Source of the DNA: Magnetovibrio sp.
Lineage (GTDB): Bacteria > Pseudomonadota > Alphaproteobacteria > Rhodospirillales > Magnetovibrionaceae
Direction: 5' to 3'
Assembly (NCBI GenBank): GCA_026196495.1
Contig: JAPHSY010000029.1
Location: 1 to 64,000 of the forward strand
Length of the DNA: 64,000 bases
Position 1 is the first letter of the stretch, and the number at the start of each line of letters is the position of its first letter. Made by a program: the position numbers and the translations under genes. The notes below the pieces were generated by a model. It saw only the letters and a program-made list of their open reading frames with translations, ran no database searches and was not told the origin of the DNA. Below are positions 8,214 to 17,082 of this stretch, one piece after another.

Positions 8214-9102
8214 GCGCTTTCTCCAGATGGGCATTGGTGCGCTTGGCATAAGCCTGCGATACACGATCAAATATGATGGCAAGGGCGACAATGGCGAGAC
8301 CATTGAGCAAGCCCAGCGTAAAGTATTGGTTGGTGATGGATTTTAGAACCGGCTGACCCAAGCCTTTCACCCCAATCATGGATGCGATCACAACCATAGC
8401 CAAAGCCATCATAATTGTCTGATTCACGCCTGCCATAATGGTCGGCACAGCCAACGGCAATTGCACACCCCAAAGTCGTTGAGAAGGGCTGGCACCATAC
8501 GCCGTTGCGGCTTCCAAGACTTCCTTGTCCACCAAACGAATACCCAGATTTGTTAGGCGGATTACTGGTGGAATTGCATAAATTACCACTGCAATGACAC
8601 CAGGGACTTTACCAATGCCCAACAACATCACCACTGGAATCAAGTATACGAACGCAGGCATAGTCTGCATGATATCTAATAGCGGCGTAACAATAGACTG
8701 CACCCGATCAGACCTAGCCATAGCAATGCCAACGGGTATGCCCAAAGCAATCGACAACAATGTACACACCGTAATGATCGACAAAGTCCGCATGGTATTG
8801 TCCCACATGCCGAAATAGCCAATCAGCAACATCGCCCCGATCACTGCGACAGATAGTTTCCATGAGCGGCTGGCAAGATAAACCAACCCCACAAACACCA
8901 ACAAAACCAGCCACCAAGGTGTTTGCAGCAACAACTTTTCAAACCACACCATGAAGTACAACAACGGATCAAAAAAACCTTCGATGACATCGCCATAAGA
9001 TCGCGAAAACTCCCGATATGCTCCATCAAGTGTCTTTCGTATGCTCAAAAGATCCGCACGATCCATCGTCGGAAATTTGGTTAGCCAAGATGCGTCCGCC
9101 AT
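8206..9102 (-). CDS. proW: Glycine betaine/proline ABC transporter, permease
   Basis: The 298-residue inner-membrane protein has a hydrophilic N-terminus of about 55 residues followed by six to seven hydrophobic helices. The cytoplasmic coupling loop EAATAYGASPSQRLWGVQLP is the EAA motif that docks on ProV. It lies between proX (39 bases upstream) and proV (overlapping), so the three genes form one minus-strand operon. Confidence 0.94.
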   Translation of the reverse strand: MADASWLTKFPTMDRADLLSIRKTLDGAYREFSRSYGDVIEGFFDPLLYFMVWFEKLLLQTPWWLVLLVFVGLVYLASRSWKLSVAVIGAMLLIGYFGMWDNTMRTLSIITVCTLLSIALGIPVGIAMARSDRVQSIVTPLLDIMQTMPAFVYLIPVVMLLGIGKVPGVIAVVIYAIPPVIRLTNLGIRLVDKEVLEAATAYGASPSQRLWGVQLPLAVPTIMAGVNQTIMMALAMVVIASMIGVKGLGQPVLKSITNQYFTLGLLNGLAIVALAIIFDRVSQAYAKRTNAHLEKAHG

Positions 9103-9131
9103 AATTAGGGGTCCTTTAGGGTCTCAATGGC

Positions 9132-9165
9132 AAAAAAGGGCTTATAATTCTGCTAAGCCTTTTTT
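9132..9165 (-). terminator. Terminator or attenuator between proX and proW
   Basis: On the minus strand, arms at 9165-9155 and 9143-9133 form a stem of about eleven pairs with loop 9154-9144, followed within the stem end by six T. It includes the proX stop codon. Its place inside the operon suggests partial termination, giving more binding protein than membrane components; this role is inference. Confidence 0.6.
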
Positions 9166-10155
9166 CACTTTGGTGCGCACATCAGCAGGCAACCATTTGC
9201 CCCATATTTCCTCATAGTTTTTAAGGAAATTCTCCATAGCAATCTCACCATCTGCTTGATTATCATCAGCCCAGGCCAATAACTCATTCATAGTGGCGTT
9301 TGTAAACGAACGCTTACCCAAGTACTTGTAGACACCAGGAGCACGCCCGGCAAAAGCTTCAACCACAACCGTTTTAACGGGAGAAGGGGGGTACATGGTT
9401 GGTTTAGGGTCGGCACATTCCGTAGTAGCAATACACCCTGTGAAATGTTCACGATCAAAGCCATGTCCGAAATCAACTTTGACCATTTTGTATTTGCCCA
9501 ATATCGGAGTAGGGGCCCAATAGTAACCAAACCAAGGTTCTTGACGCTCGTAAGCCTTGGCAATCGCCCCTGCCAATGCCGCACCGGTACCCGGATCAAC
9601 CAGATCGAAGCCAGCTGCTTCCAGTCCTAAGGCAACATAAAGATTATCGTTTGCTATTTGACAACCCCAGCCTGCGGGACAAGTCATAAATGATGAACGA
9701 TCCGGGTCTTCGGGATTGGGAAACATCTTTGCATTGGCTTTTATGCCTTCGATAGTTGCCAAGGAAGGATCCTTCTTAACCAAGTATTCAGGTACCCAAA
9801 AGCCTTCTTCACCACCATCTGATAAGGCATCACCAGCAACACGCAGACGTTTATCAGCAACCCCTTTTTCAATGGCTTCCTGAAAGTTGCTGATCCAAAA
9901 TTCAGGCGCAATATCAGGTTGACCTTTTTCAACCATTGACGTCCCGGTCGGGACCGTGTCACCGGAAATGACCTCCGTATCACAGCCGTAACCATGACGT
10001 AGAATGAAGGCATCAACGTGGGCCATCAACGCCGCTGAGCTCCAATTCATTTCCGCTATGGAAACTTTGCCACATTCTGAAGCCTGAGCATTTGTTGGGG
10101 CGTAAGATGCAACGAGACCGACTGCCATTAGGGCGGCACCAAATAGCTTTTTCAT
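9142..10155 (-). CDS. proX: Glycine betaine/proline ABC transporter, periplasmic binding protein
   Basis: The 337-residue protein has a signal peptide (residues 1 to about 25, ending in NAQA) and the OpuAC/ProX-type fold, with the pattern ISGDTVPTGTSMVEKGQPDI and EPWFGYYWAPTPILGKY, whose aromatic residues (Trp, Tyr) form the cation-pi box for quaternary amines in this family. GGGAGA lies just before ATG 10155. First gene of the importer operon. The closest substrates of the family are glycine betaine and choline-like compounds; the exact one cannot be read from sequence. Confidence 0.93.
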   Translation of the reverse strand: MKKLFGAALMAVGLVASYAPTNAQASECGKVSIAEMNWSSAALMAHVDAFILRHGYGCDTEVISGDTVPTGTSMVEKGQPDIAPEFWISNFQEAIEKGVADKRLRVAGDALSDGGEEGFWVPEYLVKKDPSLATIEGIKANAKMFPNPEDPDRSSFMTCPAGWGCQIANDNLYVALGLEAAGFDLVDPGTGAALAGAIAKAYERQEPWFGYYWAPTPILGKYKMVKVDFGHGFDREHFTGCIATTECADPKPTMYPPSPVKTVVVEAFAGRAPGVYKYLGKRSFTNATMNELLAWADDNQADGEIAMENFLKNYEEIWGKWLPADVRTKVKKGLAEL

Positions 10156-10478
10156 TCAAATCTCCCGTTTACTCAGATCCTTAAAGGATGAGGCAATTTC
10201 AGATAAAAAAAGCCTCATATCATTGAGACTATTAGAAAAAGCGTATCGGTTGATTATACCAGAGTCAAACTGCACAAATAAATTATATGTGATCACAAGT
10301 ATTCAATGTAGTTCAAAGTATACATTTTCAATAATTTTACTTTGATAAAGCATCTTAGGGTTTCATATTTAACTTATTGCAGAGTCTTAATATATAAAAA
10401 ATATCAACCGAAATCTTAGCTTTACATATACTATAATTACTTAAAATCAGATGAGATTAAATGGGGTGGTATGCAGTC
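10156..10478. promoter_or_regulatory. AT-rich leader and intergenic region upstream of proX
   Basis: No gene is visible in this AT-rich stretch. Near the proX start there are two dyads: ATCCTT-A-AAGGAT (10177-10189) and ATGAGGC (10188-10194) with GCCTCAT (10212-10218). They share bases, so they could be alternative hairpins in the proX leader or operator sites. The remainder (10220-10478) is over two-thirds A+T and probably holds the proX promoter. Confidence 0.4.
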
Positions 10479-10513
10479 AAAAAAAACCCGGTTGCCACTT
10501 TGGCAACCGGGTT
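10479..10513 (-). terminator. Rho-independent terminator after the 67-aa gene
   Basis: Perfect arms AACCCGGTTGCCA (10485-10497) and TGGCAACCGGGTT (10501-10513) with a three-base loop. On the minus strand they are followed by eight T (10486-10479). It belongs to the gene ending at 10531. Confidence 0.93.
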
Positions 10514-10530
10514 GGATTCGTGTGCTCAGA

Positions 10531-10734
10531 TTACTTGATATCTTTATAGGCACTCTTGAAGGCATCGCGGTCTTCTTCTGTTTCAAAGTAGACAGCTACT
10601 GATTTTTGCTGCAATTGCGTTGAAATGGCTTCAATATCGAGGTCCCATTCCCCATTGCAATTGTTCTCCAGCCAATCTTCCAGTTTAGCGATTGGCGCAG
10701 AGGTTTTGAACTTCAGTCCAGTGTGTAAGGTCAT
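10531..10734 (-). CDS. Small protein of unknown function, 67 aa
   Basis: The frame can be extended to a TTG at 10773, but ATG 10734 (MTLHTGLKFK), with AGAGG nine bases upstream, is a better start. The product is a compact, acidic soluble protein with predicted strand-helix-strand pattern (LKFKTSAPIAKLEDWLENN, then KSVAVYFETEEDRDAFKSAY), resembling small ferredoxin-like folds that carry no metal cysteines. It has its own strong terminator, so it is likely expressed as a single unit. No family named. Confidence 0.65.
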   Translation of the reverse strand: MTLHTGLKFKTSAPIAKLEDWLENNCNGEWDLDIEAISTQLQQKSVAVYFETEEDRDAFKSAYKDIK

Positions 10735-10838
10735 GGCATATCGCCTCTGTCTCGATGCAATCTCATTATTCAATACAAATCTTTTTGCACCACATCAAGA
10801 CCAAAATCCCGCCGTTTATTGGAGTTATTAAAGACTTC

Positions 10839-11276
10839 TCAGTTCAAGGCTGAAGGATCATAAGAAGCTTCAACCATGGCCTGGACATCAACAACATCAC
10901 CATTTCGATCAAAGACAATAAAACCATCTATAAATCCATTAAGAATGCGCATTTTCATATCTGACAAAAATGACTGAATTTGCTGGTCATTTGGAAGCGT
11001 TTGGTCAGCATTGCTCACCAAACCCACAACCACTAAGTTCCAGTTGGGGGCCTCAGCATCAGCACAATTTCGAACAGCACTAAACGTCATACTCCGTCGA
11101 ACGGGCATGTTGGTATTGTGCAAAACATGTAGATAGGCCGTGGCAACATCATTATGCCCAGGCTCCGTGAGCAGCGAATCAATCTGCATAAAAACGCAGA
11201 GAATTTGGTATTCCGATTTGGATTGGGCACAGGCCTGGGTTAGGTCTTCGTAACTTTCAACCCGAAGCATAGCCAT
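10839..11276 (-). CDS. Protein of unknown function, 145 aa
   Basis: ATG 11276 is preceded by GGGAG with six bases between. The protein is soluble, without signal peptide, with alternating strand and helix segments (YQILCVFMQIDSLL; NWNLVVVGLVSNA; DGFIVFDRNGDVVDVQAMV). The last part, FDRNGDVVD, could be a turn in a beta sheet rather than an EF-hand because the twelve-residue ligand spacing is not met. It faces the small gene at 10531 in the same direction with 104 bases between. Confidence 0.65.
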   Translation of the reverse strand: MAMLRVESYEDLTQACAQSKSEYQILCVFMQIDSLLTEPGHNDVATAYLHVLHNTNMPVRRSMTFSAVRNCADAEAPNWNLVVVGLVSNADQTLPNDQQIQSFLSDMKMRILNGFIDGFIVFDRNGDVVDVQAMVEASYDPSALN

Positions 11277-11461
11277 AGCAAACTCCCATATTGAATTCAG
11301 TTACCCTCTTCAATTATGTGGGAATAGAAAATCACCATGTCCAGCATTTATGGTTACGATTCTTTAACGGCTTTCGGTCTATAAGCAGTTGAGTCTGATG
11401 ATAAATAATCATCTTGATTGCCCTTCAGAAGTGGGGCACAGCATAAGACAGGAAGTCAAAA

Positions 11462-11887
11462 ATGCGTCTCGATATGACCTTTCAGGCTGTGATCACAACG
11501 GGATTAGTGTGTGCTGCTCTCACCACAACCGCTTCAACGGCTGCTGCCCAAAACAATCAAACCACACAAGTGCTCAATCAAACTGAAATCGCTGCCGTTC
11601 CCCCCATGCCTTTAAAAATGCGCGTTGCTGGTAGCTGTGGCGACCAAGGGGCCACGTTTCATGTGCAGAATGCAGGCCATAAATGGCCCCGCAGTGCGCT
11701 GGTTAAACTATACTATGCAGACGACAAGACCATTATCGGTCAACGCCGTTTGCGCTTGGATCGGCGCCAACGCATAACCCTGGCGGTCAAAGCCCGAATC
11801 CAAGGCCAACGCCCCATAGCCATTTGGGTTGAACCAAGCTGGTATAAGCGCAATTTCAAGTTTGATACGACGCTCTTGTGTTCATAA
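11462..11887 (+). CDS. Secreted protein of unknown function, 141 aa
   Basis: A signal peptide (residues 1 to about 29, ending in AAAQ) precedes a basic mature domain of about 110 residues rich in Arg and Gln with one Cys near residue 60 and one at the very end (TTLLCS), a pair that could form a disulfide in the periplasm. AGGAA lies just upstream of ATG 11462. The alternation of short strands (LVKLYYADDK; ITLAVKARI; IAIWVEPSW) suggests an immunoglobulin-like beta sandwich. No recognised family. Confidence 0.65.
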   Translation: MRLDMTFQAVITTGLVCAALTTTASTAAAQNNQTTQVLNQTEIAAVPPMPLKMRVAGSCGDQGATFHVQNAGHKWPRSALVKLYYADDKTIIGQRRLRLDRRQRITLAVKARIQGQRPIAIWVEPSWYKRNFKFDTTLLCS

Positions 11888-11987
11888 AGCCATTTGCTTT
11901 GATCTAAGATGTTCATTTTCTGTAATTATCAACAACTCTGGCTTTAGTAACTGGAAATTATAGAGAAAAATCGTCTAAAGTATCTCT

Positions 11988-13721
11988 ATGACTGGCACAG
12001 CAACCACCTCAGCTTCCGACCACTTCCAGAAGGATGGTGATGGCGGCCAATTCGACACTAAGAGCCCCGAAGCTATTTTGGTTTCAGGTTATGGTGAGCC
12101 AGCCGTGTTGCTGAACTTGGCCAATGGCTCCTTTACCGTCAATCGCCATGCGGCCCGTATCGAAAATCTGTTTACAGATGGCATTAATGAGGAAATGGCT
12201 CGGTTGACGACCATGTGCATTGAAACAGCAAAGGTCATGACCGCCAATCTGGCTTTGCCAACCTCATCAGGGCAGGTGATTTATCAGGTCAATTTGATCC
12301 CCAATGTCATGGGTGAACAGGTCTTGTTTTTATTCCACGACCAAACCCTGGACAGCAATCTACGCGATGCGCTTATTGAATCCCGACAACGTTTCAAAGA
12401 CTTAGTTGAGGTTTCCAGCGACTTTTCCTGGGAAATTGGATCTGATGGCTGCTTCGATTTTGTCTCACGTGCCGGTGCCTTGGGGTATACCCCAGATGAA
12501 TTGATTGGTCGCAAGCCTGAAGAATTTGTGATCGGCGTAGAAGAATACGACCCCATTCCATTTCTGACCTCTAGACGGGTCGAAGAAATCGAGGTTTGGA
12601 TGAACCGTGCCGACGGTGGCATGGCTTGTGTTGTCGTCTCTGCCATTCCGTTTTATGACGATGATGGCACTTCATTAGGGGTGCGCGGGGTTTGTCGAGA
12701 TGTAACATCTGAACGTGAACGTGCTACGGCCTTGGCCCATGCCCATCAACGCGAACAAGTTTTGGGCTATATCGTCAACACCATTCGTGACGAAATTAAT
12801 CCGACCGATATGCTGGGTGCCGCCGCCGCCGCAACCGCCCGCGCCATGGGGGCCAGTGGTTGCCGTATTTTGCGTATTGACCAACATTCAGCTGTGGCAC
12901 CATCGTCGCATATCAGCTACGAAACCGCCGCTGAATTTGGCTCCGGTGGTCCGGGACAGTTTGAAGACAATTTTCTAACATTTGTGTTGGATGAAGCGTG
13001 GTTGCGCGAAGAAGAAATCGAAGGCTGGCGAGTTATTGCCGCGCCGTGTTTGCACGCTGGTGATATTAACGGTGTGATTTGCTTGTGGAAACGTAGTGAT
13101 TGGACCGATGACGATCGCTTGCTAATCAATGATATCTCCAACCAGTTGGGGATTGCCATTGAACAGATCGAAAATCACGAAAGCATTGTCCGCCTGTCGC
13201 GCACCGATGCCATGACTGGGTTGCTCAACCGACGGGCTTTTTATGATGATGAATTGCCACGTCACTTCAAACGCTTAGAACATGACAAGACCTGCGGATC
13301 TTTGTTCTACGTGGATATGGATAACTTCAAATTGGTTAATGATGTCCACGGCCACCAGAAGGGTGATGAAGCGATCATCGCACTTCGAGATCTTCTGTAC
13401 GATTTTGTCCGCCCCGGAGATGTCGTGGCACGCCTGGGCGGTGATGAATTTGCCTTATGGCTAGACGGCATGGATGAAGAAGCTGCTGGAAACCGTTCAC
13501 GCCAGCTTCTCAAACTTTCAGAAAGCTTACGTCCGCGATCAGGGCACGAAAACAAACCCTTGGGGATTTCCATCGGCATTGCGGTTTACCGCCCCAACAC
13601 CCATGAAAGCTTGGAAAGTCTCTTGGCACGTGCCGACAGCGCAATGTATGAAGTCAAACAAAGTTCTAAAGGCAATTTCTGCTTGGCCCCACCATATATG
13701 GCCGAGGGGGAAGGGGAATAA
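11988..13721 (+). CDS. Diguanylate cyclase with PAS and GAF sensor domains
   Basis: The enzyme would make cyclic di-GMP from two GTP. No membrane segment is visible in the 577 residues. In order: a PAS-like N-terminal region, a PAS domain (about 125-250, starting SRQRFKDLVEVSSDFSWEI), a GAF-like region (about 255-400) and a GGDEF domain (about 405-570). The active-site GGDEF is intact at 484-488 and the product-inhibition site RPGD (475-478) sits five residues upstream, so activity and feedback control are both expected. The next gene (DUF2336) starts three bases after the stop, which indicates an operon. Confidence 0.93.
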   Translation: MTGTATTSASDHFQKDGDGGQFDTKSPEAILVSGYGEPAVLLNLANGSFTVNRHAARIENLFTDGINEEMARLTTMCIETAKVMTANLALPTSSGQVIYQVNLIPNVMGEQVLFLFHDQTLDSNLRDALIESRQRFKDLVEVSSDFSWEIGSDGCFDFVSRAGALGYTPDELIGRKPEEFVIGVEEYDPIPFLTSRRVEEIEVWMNRADGGMACVVVSAIPFYDDDGTSLGVRGVCRDVTSERERATALAHAHQREQVLGYIVNTIRDEINPTDMLGAAAAATARAMGASGCRILRIDQHSAVAPSSHISYETAAEFGSGGPGQFEDNFLTFVLDEAWLREEEIEGWRVIAAPCLHAGDINGVICLWKRSDWTDDDRLLINDISNQLGIAIEQIENHESIVRLSRTDAMTGLLNRRAFYDDELPRHFKRLEHDKTCGSLFYVDMDNFKLVNDVHGHQKGDEAIIALRDLLYDFVRPGDVVARLGGDEFALWLDGMDEEAAGNRSRQLLKLSESLRPRSGHENKPLGISIGIAVYRPNTHESLESLLARADSAMYEVKQSSKGNFCLAPPYMAEGEGE

Positions 13722-13724
13722 GAC

Positions 13725-14978
13725 GTGTTTAAGGATTTAGTAAATAAATTTCGTGGGAAACCACTTAATTATGATGAGGCCAAACGTCTTGCCAGCGATG
13801 AAAATGTCAAAGTACGCTTGAAACTGGCCAAACGTGAAGACTTGATGCCGGAAATTCTCTATTTCCTCGCTGAAGACCCTTCACCCGAAGTCCGCCGTGC
13901 TATAGCCAAAAATCCTTTTACACCACGCCAAGCTGACTTGCTCCTCTGCCGCGATGATGATGATGGTGTGCGTTTTAATTTGGCTGAAAAAATCGGCCAA
14001 CTGATTCCGGGCCTTAATGAAGCCGAAATCGACAAAGTTGAAGAACTTACCCATCAAGTTCTCGAAAGACTTGCGGCTGACCAAGCTACCCGCGTGCGCC
14101 GGATTTTATCCGAAACCTTAAAAGAAATTGCCGACGCACCGCCAGAGGTCATCCGCCGCTTAGCCCGTGATGTGGAATTGGTCGTTTGCGCCCCGGTATT
14201 GGAATATTCACCTGTTCTCACCGATGAAGACCTGATCGAAATCATCACATCGGGGCCGGTTTTGGGTGCCTTGAGCATCATTTCCAAACGCAAGGACATC
14301 AGCGAAGATCTGTCTGACGCCATTTACATGTCCGAAGACATTGATGCCATCGGCATTATGTTGGGCAATAAATCGGCACAAATCCGTGAAGACACCCTGG
14401 ACCGCATTATTGATCGTGCCAAAGATATTGAACCTTGGCACGAACCATTGGTGGACCGTCCAAAGCTATCACGCAAAGCTGTCCTGCGCCTTGCTGAGTA
14501 TGTCGCAGACGCGTTATTGGGCAGTCTCGCGGCCCGCGAGGATCTTGGCGAAAATACAGCCGCAGAAGTCCGTGAAGAATTTTCCAGACGTATGGAAGCC
14601 GCAGAACGTACCCGAGCCCGTGACGAAGGTGGCCCACCCGGCGAGCGCGCACAAAAGCTATACGAAAAAGACCAACTCGACGACAAAGCAGTTCGCGAAG
14701 CGGCCCAAGGAGGTGATCAAACCTTTGTGTTAACCGCATTACACCTGAAGTCGGGTCTCACCATGTCAATCATCCAACGCATCATGGACATCGGCAGCGT
14801 CAAAGGAATCATTGCTGTGTGCTGGAAATCCAACTTGTCCATGCGCACCACAGTGCTGATCCAAAAACGCATTGCCAAAGTCCCACCGCGCGAAGTTCAA
14901 GGCAGCGTTGACGGGGACTTCCCGTTCACCGAAGACGAAATGAAATGGCAGTTGGATTTTTTTCAGGACTCAGCCTGA
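13725..14978 (+). CDS. DUF2336 helical-repeat protein
   Basis: GTG start three bases after the cyclase stop. The 417-residue soluble protein opens with HEAT-like pairs (NVKVRLKLAKRED; SPEVRRAIAKNPFTPRQADLLL) typical of DUF2336, a domain common in Alphaproteobacteria. No enzymatic motif. The tight coupling with a GGDEF enzyme suggests a partner or effector in the same signalling route; this is inference. The last 16 bases overlap the 3' end of the convergent membrane-protein gene. Confidence 0.85.
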   Translation: MFKDLVNKFRGKPLNYDEAKRLASDENVKVRLKLAKREDLMPEILYFLAEDPSPEVRRAIAKNPFTPRQADLLLCRDDDDGVRFNLAEKIGQLIPGLNEAEIDKVEELTHQVLERLAADQATRVRRILSETLKEIADAPPEVIRRLARDVELVVCAPVLEYSPVLTDEDLIEIITSGPVLGALSIISKRKDISEDLSDAIYMSEDIDAIGIMLGNKSAQIREDTLDRIIDRAKDIEPWHEPLVDRPKLSRKAVLRLAEYVADALLGSLAAREDLGENTAAEVREEFSRRMEAAERTRARDEGGPPGERAQKLYEKDQLDDKAVREAAQGGDQTFVLTALHLKSGLTMSIIQRIMDIGSVKGIIAVCWKSNLSMRTTVLIQKRIAKVPPREVQGSVDGDFPFTEDEMKWQLDFFQDSA

Positions 14979-15253
14979 TCGGGTGGCGGCGAAAGCTCAT
15001 CAGCGGACTGCCCAGCTTCACATTTTACTTCTGCGCGCTGTCCCAGACGTTCAATCAGAACCCCCAGCCCATACACCAATGCTCCCGGCACCAGCGCAAC
15101 AGCCCACAAGGCTGTAGCCTGTGGTGATGATGAAATCTGCTTCACCAAGTACCCCCAACCATGAACCAAAACAATGCTGATATGACCAAACACAATCAAA
15201 GCCGTGCCGACAGCCAAGATTAAATAGCCAAAGAACTTCACAACTTGGCCCAT
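14963..15253 (-). CDS. Small two-helix membrane protein, 96 aa, unknown
   Basis: Two hydrophobic segments (about residues 6-30 and 45-70) flank a short basic loop, followed by a polar, acidic tail with one Cys. The tail overlaps the DUF2336 coding end by 16 bases on the other strand. It lies 21 bases downstream of the hemerythrin gene, same strand, so the two probably share a transcript. No family recognised. Confidence 0.7.
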   Translation of the reverse strand: MGQVVKFFGYLILAVGTALIVFGHISIVLVHGWGYLVKQISSSPQATALWAVALVPGALVYGLGVLIERLGQRAEVKCEAGQSADELSPPPDQAES

Positions 15254-15274
15254 ATAGAGGCTCCAGTTAGGACA

Positions 15275-15715
15275 TTAAGCAACACTTTTCAAGACGGCTT
15301 CAATGTCTGTTCCAGATTGTTCAACGACGGATTTATAATCCATGTCACTGACCAAAATGTGTGAGCGTAACCAGCTCATCAAAAACTCACGGATTTCATC
15401 TTCAAGACCGGGCGAGGGGTTTAGCATATAACGCCGACGCGCATCCAAAAGCTGCTCTTTCAAGGCATTATGGGTGGCTTTGTGGTTCGCAATGTCGCTA
15501 TAACCACACGCTTCCATAATGGCTTCTTCACGGGTGAAGTGGTAATTGGAATAATCCAACAAGACCGTAAATATCCCATCCGTAACAAATACGCCCTCAT
15601 CCAACTCAACCGCTTCGATAAAATCATTTAAGGCTTGAACCAAGACCTTATGATCATCATCGAGGGCATCGCAGCCCACGCTCATATCTTTGGTCCAGAC
15701 AACTATATCGGCCAT
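15275..15715 (-). CDS. Bacteriohemerythrin
   Basis: Di-iron oxygen-binding protein of the hemerythrin family. Counting from ATG 15715 (GGGGA five bases upstream; ATG 15718 is the alternative), the ligand set is complete: His22 (DDDH), His59 and Glu63 (HFTREE), His78 and His82 (NHKATH), His119 and Asp124 (SHILVSD). At 146 residues it is a stand-alone domain. In motile bacteria such proteins bind oxygen for sensing or supply; the neighbouring cyclase and receiver-phosphatase genes make a sensing role plausible but unproven. Confidence 0.94.
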   Translation of the reverse strand: MADIVVWTKDMSVGCDALDDDHKVLVQALNDFIEAVELDEGVFVTDGIFTVLLDYSNYHFTREEAIMEACGYSDIANHKATHNALKEQLLDARRRYMLNPSPGLEDEIREFLMSWLRSHILVSDMDYKSVVEQSGTDIEAVLKSVA

Positions 15716-15927
15716 CATCTTCCCCACACAAGAATTTGGTCATACGACAGTGTTCCTTTCAGAACGTAGCGCAGTGATTCGTTGGAGCGGATTCAGCCAT
15801 GCCCCTGTTTAAAGTTCAACACAATTTCATACCCTTGGCACAAATAAGGTCTTTGGGTTTTATTAACTTATAGTGTTATGTATGCATCCAAGATTATTTG
15901 CTTTGTGGGAAGGAGCCCGAAAGCCCA

Positions 15928-17073
15928 ATGCCTAAGACCTTAATCATTGATGATGATGTGGACTTCGAAGGCGACATTCGCGCTTATTTTGGTGGGGATG
16001 CGGGCTCTGATGGCACCACCTTTGTGTTTGCACACAATCAAGATGAAGCTCTCAAACTCATGAATGAGTTGGAAGACATCGACATTGCAGCGGTGACCAT
16101 CGACAACACCAATATTGGTGGATTGGGCATTTTCAAAAAACTCAAAGACAAACGTCTGCGCGTCCCACGTATTGCACTAACCAAAACCCGCGATTTAAAA
16201 GCCATCCGTACTGCCATGAACCAAGGCGCTGTAGATTTTCTCACCAAACCAATTGCCATGGATGATCTACTCGCCACTTTGGGCAAGGTTTACGCCGATT
16301 GCGAAGATCGCCGCAAAGCCTGGCGTACAGAAGCTCAACTGTCTGCACTGCGCCGCGAAATGGATTTGGCTGGCAACATTCAAAAACGTATTTTGCCAGA
16401 TGCATTCCCCAAGTCTGACGATTTAGAAGTTTACGCCCAAACCACGCCGGCTCAGGAAATGGGTGGAGATTTTTACGACTTCTTTGATTTAGAAGACGAC
16501 TCCATCGCCGTGGTGGTGGCTGATGTATCCGGGAAGGGCGTTCCCGCAGCCTTCTACATGGCCGTGGTACGTACCTTGTTCCGCGCCGCAGCACCAATGA
16601 CAAATGGGCCTGCAGAATGCCTAGATGAAGTGAACCGATTGCTGATTGAGCACAACATTCCAGGTATGTTTGTCACCGCATTTTATGGCATCTTGAACAC
16701 CAAAACATGGAAATTTACCTTTGCCAATGGCGGACATTTGCCACCGTATCTGGTCCGTGAACACGGCGAAATCAAAGCCGTGGAAAGTGGTGGTGGCGTG
16801 GTTTTGGGTTTCAAGCACGACATCCCATATCAAGAAGACACCATTGAGTTTGCCAAAGGGGATGCCTTGTTCATCTATACGGACGGTCTGACCGAAGCCT
16901 TTGATACAGACCGCAATCAATTTAGTGAAGAACGCCTTATCGATTGCTTGCTTGAAAACCGCTCCCTATCTGCACATGCCTTGACCAACAATGTCTTTGC
17001 CTTTGTCAGCGGTCACACCGATGGCGCAGCCCAATCAGATGATATTACCAGTTTCGTCATCCGACGCTTCTAA
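15928..17073 (+). CDS. Response regulator with PP2C-type (SpoIIE/RsbU) phosphatase output
   Basis: The 381-residue protein starts at ATG 15928 (AGGAG upstream at 15911-15915; the earlier in-frame codon is a TTG). Residues 1-125 form a receiver domain with Asp8-Asp9, phosphoacceptor Asp59 and a late Lys in TKP. A coiled-coil linker leads to a PP2C-like domain (about 180-380) with the metal-binding signatures EMGGDFYDFF and ADVSGKGVPAAFYM. Such proteins act in partner-switching pathways, dephosphorylating an anti-sigma antagonist, but no such partner is visible here. Confidence 0.93.
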   Translation: MPKTLIIDDDVDFEGDIRAYFGGDAGSDGTTFVFAHNQDEALKLMNELEDIDIAAVTIDNTNIGGLGIFKKLKDKRLRVPRIALTKTRDLKAIRTAMNQGAVDFLTKPIAMDDLLATLGKVYADCEDRRKAWRTEAQLSALRREMDLAGNIQKRILPDAFPKSDDLEVYAQTTPAQEMGGDFYDFFDLEDDSIAVVVADVSGKGVPAAFYMAVVRTLFRAAAPMTNGPAECLDEVNRLLIEHNIPGMFVTAFYGILNTKTWKFTFANGGHLPPYLVREHGEIKAVESGGGVVLGFKHDIPYQEDTIEFAKGDALFIYTDGLTEAFDTDRNQFSEERLIDCLLENRSLSAHALTNNVFAFVSGHTDGAAQSDDITSFVIRRF

Positions 17074-17082
17074 TCTTCAGCA

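Noticed and set aside
15836-15852. TTGGCAC-like sequence considered as a sigma-54 promoter
   Set aside because: The -12 part (TTGC) is missing at the required spacing.
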